64,000 bases of DNA from Strobilurus pachycystidiatus. Its lineage: Eukaryota > Basidiomycota > Agaricomycetes > Agaricales > Physalacriaceae. Below are positions 57,722 to 64,000 of the stretch, one piece after another. Every line of letters begins with the position of its first letter. The first letter of the stretch is position 1. The position numbers and the translations under genes are program-made. The notes under the pieces were generated by a model. The model was not told the DNA's origin. It did no database searches and saw nothing but the letters and a program-made list of their open reading frames with translations. The DNA lies in assembly GCA_019915135.1 (NCBI GenBank), contig JAHLMK010000003.1, positions 1,240,001 to 1,304,000 of the forward strand. Reading direction: 5' to 3'.

Positions 57722-58265
57722 AAAGGTCCAATGGAAACCTACATGCTCGGGACAGGCAGCGCACAGGCGCGTGAATACCTGGCAAACTCGAAACCATCGG
57801 AATTCACTGTTTGAAATGTCTACTTTAGCACGCAAGACAGTCTGGGAACCCACACATGATCTATCGCCCCCAGTCAATTCGGTCCAATAGAAGTCCAATG
57901 AAACAACGAGACTTACATCGGTCAGGTTAGCGCGGGGGCGGGTCGTGGTGCCTCGGAGAAATCTGTAGTGCACTTATCAAATTGACATCTCTCAACCCTC
58001 CCTTGAGTTCAAGTGCTCAACTGTACTTGTTGAAAAGACCGAAAAACGGTCCAGTTAAAGTCCAATTAAAGTCCAGTGAACGTCCTTCCGGAAATCGGAC
58101 CGAGCAATACTTGTCGCGCATCGCGACACTTACAGTTCGGGGAGGCGGGCTCGTGTGCACTTCAGAAAATGTGCATTAAATTTGTATTATTATACTACAT
58201 CATCGTATCGAACGGATATCTGATACATGCTGTACGAAAGTAAAAGTCCAATAGAAGTCTAATGA
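57722..58265. repeat. Cluster of GTCCAATNGAA-type 11-mers
   Basis: About ten variants of GTCCAATAGAA, GTCCAATTAAA and GTCCAGTTAAA occur at 57725, 57890-57902, 58049-58083 and 58245-58260, often back to back. Such spaced repeats are typical of subterminal transposase-binding sites. Confidence 0.6.
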
Positions 58266-58859
58266 ACTCACGTCTAGATGCAGTTCCCTTAGCTTTCATC
58301 TCGATCTCATGCTCTTACTTTGACCTTGACCTCCCTTTCCGCGGCCTTCATTTGGAAGTCTTACTGGTTGATGGGTCCTAGGTGCGTAGCTTTGCCCTCT
58401 GTACTTTTTTATTCCATTTAAATTAGCAACGGAGCCAAAACGACGCCTAGGACGACGTCAAGCATGGATTTGGCGGGATCTAGTCACCTCGTCGAAATCG
58501 TTGGCGCACAGCCATCGGCTGCTCATTCTACGTCTCGCACACCCCTACCATTCGATATCTACCATTTATCAGGCCCCGCCAACGCTCCATCGTCGACACC
58601 GCCGGCTCCAACTTGCATCTATTCCGCGTTACGAGGAGTTCACGGCGCCAAGGAAAGGTAGGATGGTAATAATGGCAAGACAACGACGACGGGCGGCTGG
58701 CGGACAATATTGACGACGACGACTCGCAGTGCGTGTTGATTTTCTCTCCATATCAAGTCTACATTTATTCTAGGTCATCTACATGAACGCAGCAACGATG
58801 TCGACAGCCCGTCATTCTCCCCTCGCGCATCAACCCGCCCGCTGTTGCACCTCATTCAT

Positions 58860-60935
58860 CATTGACCGCACCCCTCACCTTGATGCTGCATCGCTTCCAA
58901 ATGGTCGCGCTGCCGCTCAATGGGAGGGTATGCCATCAGGCTGGGCCAGGTGCGGGCCGCACAATTGTGCGGCCTGCGCCACCCCGCCTGAATACGGCCC
59001 TGGTCTCCTTCTTCCATGCTCGCATCCTTATGCCATCTCCTCCCAACCCTCGTTAGCTCGAACGAGAACAATTCCGCCTGCGCACGGACCACGGACCACG
59101 GGCAATCGGAACGATTGTCGGAGCAGACGATCAAACACATCTCTGCCTCTTACGACGACGGCAGCTCTTCCAGGAGCTACCATCCGACCTCCAGCCTCTG
59201 CCACACCCTCTCTGGAACCGCCGCCACCCATTTTACGACGATTTGCATTCTGCCGCCGTCTCCGGGCCTCGCAAATGGCGCGGATAACACTTATATTCAC
59301 CTACATGCACAAGCCGGCTCTCGACGCCGCAGCCCTCCGTGTAAGCCCTCGAATCGAGGCCTCTACACTCATGGACAATGACGCCGGCGACATCAGGGTG
59401 GATGGACGGTGGATATTGGGAGGTGGCGCCGCAGATGCGACTACGCGGGCGCAGGACTGGAACGGGGCATTGGGTGTGTTTCCTCTTCTGCTATCCCCTC
59501 CCGTTGGACAACGACAACGACGCCCGTGACGCCAAGTGGCGAGGTGCTGGGATTACCGCCACGGATGCGATTTCCCGGGCGCGAGGGTACAGGAACGGGG
59601 GCTGGTCAGCCAGTCAGGTATGGCTTTCATCTCCTTCCACAGCCTCCTTTCTGACGACGGTCACGCTTGCTGGATTCGCGCCGAGGAACCCCGATCTCAT
59701 TCCGACAGCCATACACGCGGATTGGACTGGCAGTAGGCGCATTTTGGGCACCCTCGTTGGCTACCGGACGATGACAACGGTGCGCTGACTGCACCATCAC
59801 ACAACACCCACTTACGCCCTCGCGTCGATGCTACACGCTTCCGAACGGTCGCGTGTCAGCTTGACGAGAGGGTATGCCATCCGCCTGGGCCAGGTGCGGG
59901 CTGCACAATTGTGCGGCCTGCGCCACCCCGGCTGAATACTGGCTTCATTCAATTTTTTTATCTTCACCAATTCTCCACCCGCAATTATCGTAGCACTGTA
60001 TTCCGGCATTTATCGAATACACGCCTTCAATGTTGGCCGCGCACGGACCACCAGTAATCGGTCCGATCGTCCGCGTAGACGATCGAACCGCATGTTTCCT
60101 CCTGCCACGATGGCAGCTCCTCGTCGAGCTGCCATCCAGCCTCCATACCTTTTCCGTGTCCTCTTTGGACTCTCTGCGTCGAACTGTAGACCATTCGGAC
60201 ACCTACACCGTCTCTACGCCCGGCGAATGGCGCCTGACGTTGATTGGCCCCAGCGCGTAAGCCGGCATTCGACGCCGCAGCTGTTCGTGTAAGCCCTCAT
60301 ACAGAGGCCTCGGCACTCGTCGAAGACGGCGCCGGTAACGGATGTGGCGGAACAGCGCTGCGGATGCGAATTCCCGCGCGCGGAGAAAGGGATGGGCGTG
60401 GCAGACCGACCGCTCGCGGGGGTACTGCCATGCAGGTATGTTATGTTCATTTTCTGGCTCTCCCGACGCGTATCTGACATGGACGACGCGGGCGATGGAT
60501 TCTCGGATGCCGGGTCGGCCAAGGCTCACAGTCCTTCCTTCCAACACAACCACAACGTCGATTCACATATGCGGACAACAATAGCACAACAATTAATGGA
60601 CGACGACAACAACTGTTTGCGGACAATGACGACGGCGATCCACGGACAACGTTTACACCCACAATCCGACGACGACAGCGATGGAGGCTTGAGCGATGCG
60701 CGCGTCGGCAGCATGATGCCCGTCACGACGACGACCGAGGACCAACAACAGACGGCACGGATCATCCACACCCACCCCATCCATCCATTCACCATCTATC
60801 CCTCACATCGACGCAGCGTCGCTTCTGAACAGTTGTGATGCTGCTCAGTGGGAGGGCGCTATCCGCCTGGGCCAGGTGCTGGCCGCACAATTGTGCGGCC
60901 GGCGCCACCCCGGCGGAATATTGGCACACTTAGGT
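58860..60935. repeat. Three diverged ~950-bp direct repeats with a palindromic core
   Basis: Similar blocks begin near 58881, 59826 and 60800. Each holds GCCAGGTGC-GG followed by the core GCACAATTGTGC within a GGCCGCACAATTGTGCGGCC palindrome (perfect in copies 1 and 3, one change in copy 2), then CGCCACCCCG. Downstream portions of copies 1 and 2 also match (GACGCCGCAG, TGTAAGCCCTC, GAGGCCTC). The third copy is partial. Confidence 0.75.
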
Positions 60936-61445
60936 CCTGCCCGCACCTAGCACCGTTGCTTGCGCACGGACCATGCGCTCGTTCCATCTCAAATGACAGC
61001 GATTCTTTTTATTCTGTTGCATTGCTAGCTCTCCCCTAGTCAAATACGAGATTTGATCCGCGCAAGAGGACGAAAGTTGATGAAAACAACCGTATCAATG
61101 TACTGTAGACCCGCTGACTCTCATGAACAGCCAGCGCGACCAGGCGCGACGCGCCGCCAGTTATTGAGGTCTGCCCGATTTGGTATTATCAAGCATTGCT
61201 GCCGTATTCGGTTGATATCGAAGTGCGAACCCCTCGCAAACCCTAAGCATGCTAGGTATATACCAATTTGAGGTGGTGTTAGTCCCGAGGACACCGTCTA
61301 TATGTAGTCCGGGCTGTGCCAATGGCTCTAACCACAAAGATATGGCTTTTAGTGCTGTTCTCGCTCACTGGTTATATCCATTGAATGTGGCAAATGCTTC
61401 TCTGGCTATAACCACCCGTTTTCCATATCTCTTGCTGCAATGGTT

Positions 61446-62006
61446 GTTCGCGAGGGGTTAACGAGCCTGAACGTCGTGACGCGTTTGATTCGCGGGGACG
61501 GAACGACGATTCTCGTTGACCGCGGCTTTATCACGTCTGATGTTGCCAAAGATCTGTCCTTTTCATCGACCAGAAGGAGAGGCGGAAGTCTTTGGCATGA
61601 TCTGCCTTTCCCAGTCGCGCAACACCTTCACACCGGACAACAGGCCGGAGCAGGGGGAATGCTACTGGACAGATATAGAGGGTATGGCCGAGTATGCTGG
61701 AGGCCTTCGTGAAGTTGTTCAGTCTGTCTTCGTTGAACAGATCTTTGGTTCTCAGAGGGCCATGCTGGAGATGCCGCCAATAATATAAACCGCGGAGTTC
61801 CTGTTGGCCGACCTCCTACAGTAGACCTTCGTAACTCGCATCTTTCATATGTAATACATGGTACGTCGTTTCTTCGTTCTTCAAATGTGCAGCACTCATT
61901 AGACCAATGTAGGTACACGTTATCGGCGCTGACGCGATTCATGTTTTTGCGCCTCCTTGCAAATAGAAAGAAGTCTACAGTTGAGGCTATGCCTAGGTAC
62001 TGCTAA
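61446..62006 (+). pseudogene. SHY1: SURF1/SHY1, 3' part
   Basis: The sequence continues SURF1 exactly after the insertion: REGLTSLNVVTRLIRGDGTT, ILVDRGFITSD, then, shifted by one frame, EAEVFGMICLSQSRNTFTPD, NRPEQGECYWTDIEGMAEYA, FVEQIF. In a third frame come GHAGDAANNINRGVPVGRPP, TVDLRNSHLSYVIH, a 52-base intron and YTLSALTRFMFLRLLANRKK. This last block is the second transmembrane helix and C-terminus, ending with TAA at about 62004-62006. Two frameshifts besides the insertion make it a pseudogene. Confidence 0.82.
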
Positions 62007-63282
62007 AGGAGTTTGGTGGTTAGCCGGTTCATCCAAACACGCTATCTTCAAGCCTCTTTGTCGCTGTGTGTGATGGTAGTACCGGGTCAAACAATGGCCA
62101 CGCGTGGCTCGAATGAGAATAGACCATTTCTGGTTTGGAAGGTTTGATAAACGCCACTGTTTTGTACCAAGACCATAACGCCCAGCATCTTCATGCCTTG
62201 CTACGACACTTCTCGTCCAGCTGCCCCCCACCCCGTTGCTCAAGCGAGTTTGCCTTTGCCTGTGATACAGGATGCGGATATTGAACAACCAACCAGTGTA
62301 TCTCACCCGGCGACGCTGCACAGTCAAGGGTCACTGTCCAACTCTCATTCGCAAAGCAGGTCTGTCGTAATTTTACTTTGTTTGGTTGACATATGTGCTG
62401 AGCTCGTGTAGGCCAGATGTGCGCTGCTAACTCTCGTATTCTGGTACAAGAGAGTAAAAACAATGAGTCCCTCAAAGCATTCATGGCAATTTAAGGTAGA
62501 AGGTGTTCTCCGTCATGGATGATCCATTCGAAGCGACTACGTTGCACAGGGCTGGAGGTTTCTGAGGATGTTGACAAGGCAATACTGTTGACGATCTATT
62601 CTATGCGGGTAGGTTTTCAGAGGTGTTCTTGGTGTTTTTCTGCTCAAAGCGTTATCTCTTGTTCGGGTAGATAGCGATCTAGACTCGACGCCAGTCGCTT
62701 CACCAATCCCGTTTGATTGACCCTCTGGCCAAGCTACTTGATCGACTGTCATCGAGCATCTTGTTGGCGAACGTCTGGCCTCGAGACTAATAGCAATCGT
62801 CTGCGCCAATACGCTAACTCTGGCATCGATCGTGAGTGTGGCTGGCAACGGCGATGCGACTGGTGATATGGATGACGGTGTACTACGCTAGTGCGTACAA
62901 CCCCTCCTCATTTATTCTTGTTCTTGTTTGTTGACAATACGTAGACACGCCGGCTCCATCAGCAAGTTCTCCCGAAAACTGTTCGCGACTTTTTCAACTG
63001 TTCCCCTGCCTAATCTTGTCCGAACAGCCGAACGGCTAACAGTTGAACAGTTAGGTCAATTCGGGCGAAAAGTTCGTCGCCAATCTCAACGAACAGTCGA
63101 AAAGTTTGTGGATGAGATGTGTTCCCTCGCGCATTTTCCCATTAATTACTCGTGTGATTAGAACACTCTATGTACGGGACAAAAATGTAGTGTAAAAGTA
63201 ATGTAAAACGAACGTAAATTGTAAGGATTGTACACTGCTCGGCAGTGCTCGCGGTCTACAGCGACGAAATCGGGACGCCAAT
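62007..63282. other. No recognised gene
   Basis: Short open frames only. The segment 62975-63110 repeats GAACAG/CGAAC words. Nothing is supported as a gene. Confidence 0.45.
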
Positions 63283-64000
63283 CTAGGGCTCGTCTCCGGA
63301 CATTTTGACATCTGAAGCGGCGGAGACTGGGCTGGTGGGGATGTGGATTGTATATGTAGCGGCGTCAAAGACAAGGGGAATGGGCGGCAAGGCATCGTCA
63401 TCCGCTTCGTCCGTGACAGTCTGCGGGCGAGAAATGTTGGGGAAAGCGACGATTCGCTCTAAAGCCCTCGAGGAGAATTGCTCGGCTGCCTGGATGAAAC
63501 GGAGAACATCGTCGCTGACGTTAGCTTGTGAGGATCTGTCCTTCTTTTCGTTGCTCTGGACCAAGTAGCCCGTTAAGAACATCCGGTAGGCACGCATAAT
63601 CTGGAATAAAACATCAGCGACATGGCAGATGAAGAGACAAACAGGAACGCACCGCTGCCGCCGCCAAACCAAAGGCGCCGAACGGGAATCCATAGTCAAA
63701 CAACTGGTTCACGTAGGCAGCTCTTCACTGCCACTTCCATCACATAGCGGAGAGCAGATGACTCCTCTAAGCCGTGTGGTTTCTACAAGAAGATGAGTGT
63801 CACTAAGTAGGAGGAGAATAGTAGATAATATTAACAGACCGTGTAGCCCGGTTGACCTGGCGTGACATTCTCAGGCGACGGATCCCGGTAGAATGCAGGC
63901 CCATCGAGTTGAAGAGCATAGTGACAGTATTGAATGCGAACACCAACGTCGGTAGAATCTTTGTGACTGAACTGGCGTGTTACAAACTCGCAAGCGATCG
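63283..64000 (-). pseudogene. C-terminal part of an unidentified gene, runs off the window
   Basis: Read right to left from the window edge: FVTRQFSHKDSTDVGVRIQY, HYALQLDGPAFYRDPSPENV, TPGQPGYT, a 57-base intron (63839-63783), KPHGLEESSALRYVMEVAVK, then after an apparent frame change YVNQLFDYGFPFGAFGLAAA, a 52-base intron (63652-63601), and IMRAYRMFLTGYLVQSNEKK to the stop at 63283. The blocks look like a conserved mushroom protein that I cannot name. The frame change at about 63710 suggests a pseudogene, or an intron boundary I misread. Confidence 0.45.

Larger units (their letters stand above)
56932..61445. mobile_element. 4.5-kb non-coding transposon inserted in SURF1
   Basis: An 8-bp target duplication and the clean split of SURF1 define the ends. 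Subterminal sequences are inverted and diverged: GGTTATAACCACTGG with GCAATGGATATAACCAGTGG on the left, and GGTTATAGCCAG with TCAATGGATATAACCAGTGA read inward from the right (about 61340-61420). No transposase is seen, so it is non-autonomous. The 8-bp duplication suggests hAT-type machinery. Inside are a cluster of GTCCAAT-type motifs and three copies of a ~950-bp unit. Open frames inside are repeat-derived and not protein-like. Confidence 0.78.

Noticed and set aside
1..64000. CRISPR arrays, bacterial operons, rRNA
   Set aside because: No regularly spaced repeat-spacer structure, no rRNA blocks, and pervasive ~50-base introns mark the sequence as fungal.

Overview
The window looks like nuclear DNA of a mushroom-forming basidiomycete (Agaricomycetes). 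The genes that can be reconstructed have many GT-AG introns of about 44 to 61 bases. The mobile genes belong to families typical of these fungi: KDZ transposases, a Plavaka transposase, a TET/JBP dioxygenase, and a chromodomain Ty3/Gypsy element. Decayed copies of fungal housekeeping genes (FAS2, VPS15, SLA1, SLA2, SURF1, SDH3, pyridoxamine-phosphate oxidase) fill much of the rest. I cannot name the species.

Layout, left to right. 0.2-3.0 kb is a decayed LINE (reverse transcriptase tail, RNase H). 3.59-23.17 kb is one Ty3/Gypsy retrotransposon with both LTRs and a perfect 5-bp target duplication. It is stretched to 19.6 kb because about 14 kb of other mobile DNA sits between its gag and pol. 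That inner block carries a minus-strand KDZ transposase with an intact 1,167-codon frame, a small minus-strand gene, a plus-strand TET/JBP dioxygenase gene, and 93 bases behind it a second, plus-strand KDZ transposase broken by one stop codon. The TET/JBP gene is itself hit by a hAT-like MITE (perfect 8-bp target duplication) and by a 225-bp tandem duplication. KDZ transposons linked to TET/JBP genes are known from mushrooms, so the association is not new; this nested, datable copy is the main point of the window.

23.9-45.6 kb is a field of broken host genes that still contain introns, so they are DNA copies or relics rather than retrocopies: class V aminotransferase, SLA2 C-terminus, VPS15 C-terminus, FAS2, VPS15 N-terminus, PNPOx, SLA1, SDH3. 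SLA2 and VPS15 are each split into two parts on opposite strands, which two nested inversions would explain. Among them stands one apparently intact nine-exon gene of unknown function (27.7-30.4 kb).

45.9-54.5 kb has a decayed Plavaka transposase, two multi-exon genes of unknown function (435 and 530 codons), and a casein-kinase-1-like gene whose catalytic HRD aspartate is asparagine. 54.8-64 kb has the N-terminal part of SLA2, then SURF1 interrupted by a 4.5-kb insertion with an 8-bp target duplication. That insertion holds three diverged copies of a ~950-bp unit, each marked by a palindrome. A partial gene runs off the right end.

Many of the inactivating changes (CGA to TGA stops; Asp to Asn at catalytic sites) are G:C to A:T changes. 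This fits cytosine deamination or RIP-like mutation of repeated DNA. All splice models are read by eye; those whose exon lengths sum to a multiple of three with no stop are given higher confidence.
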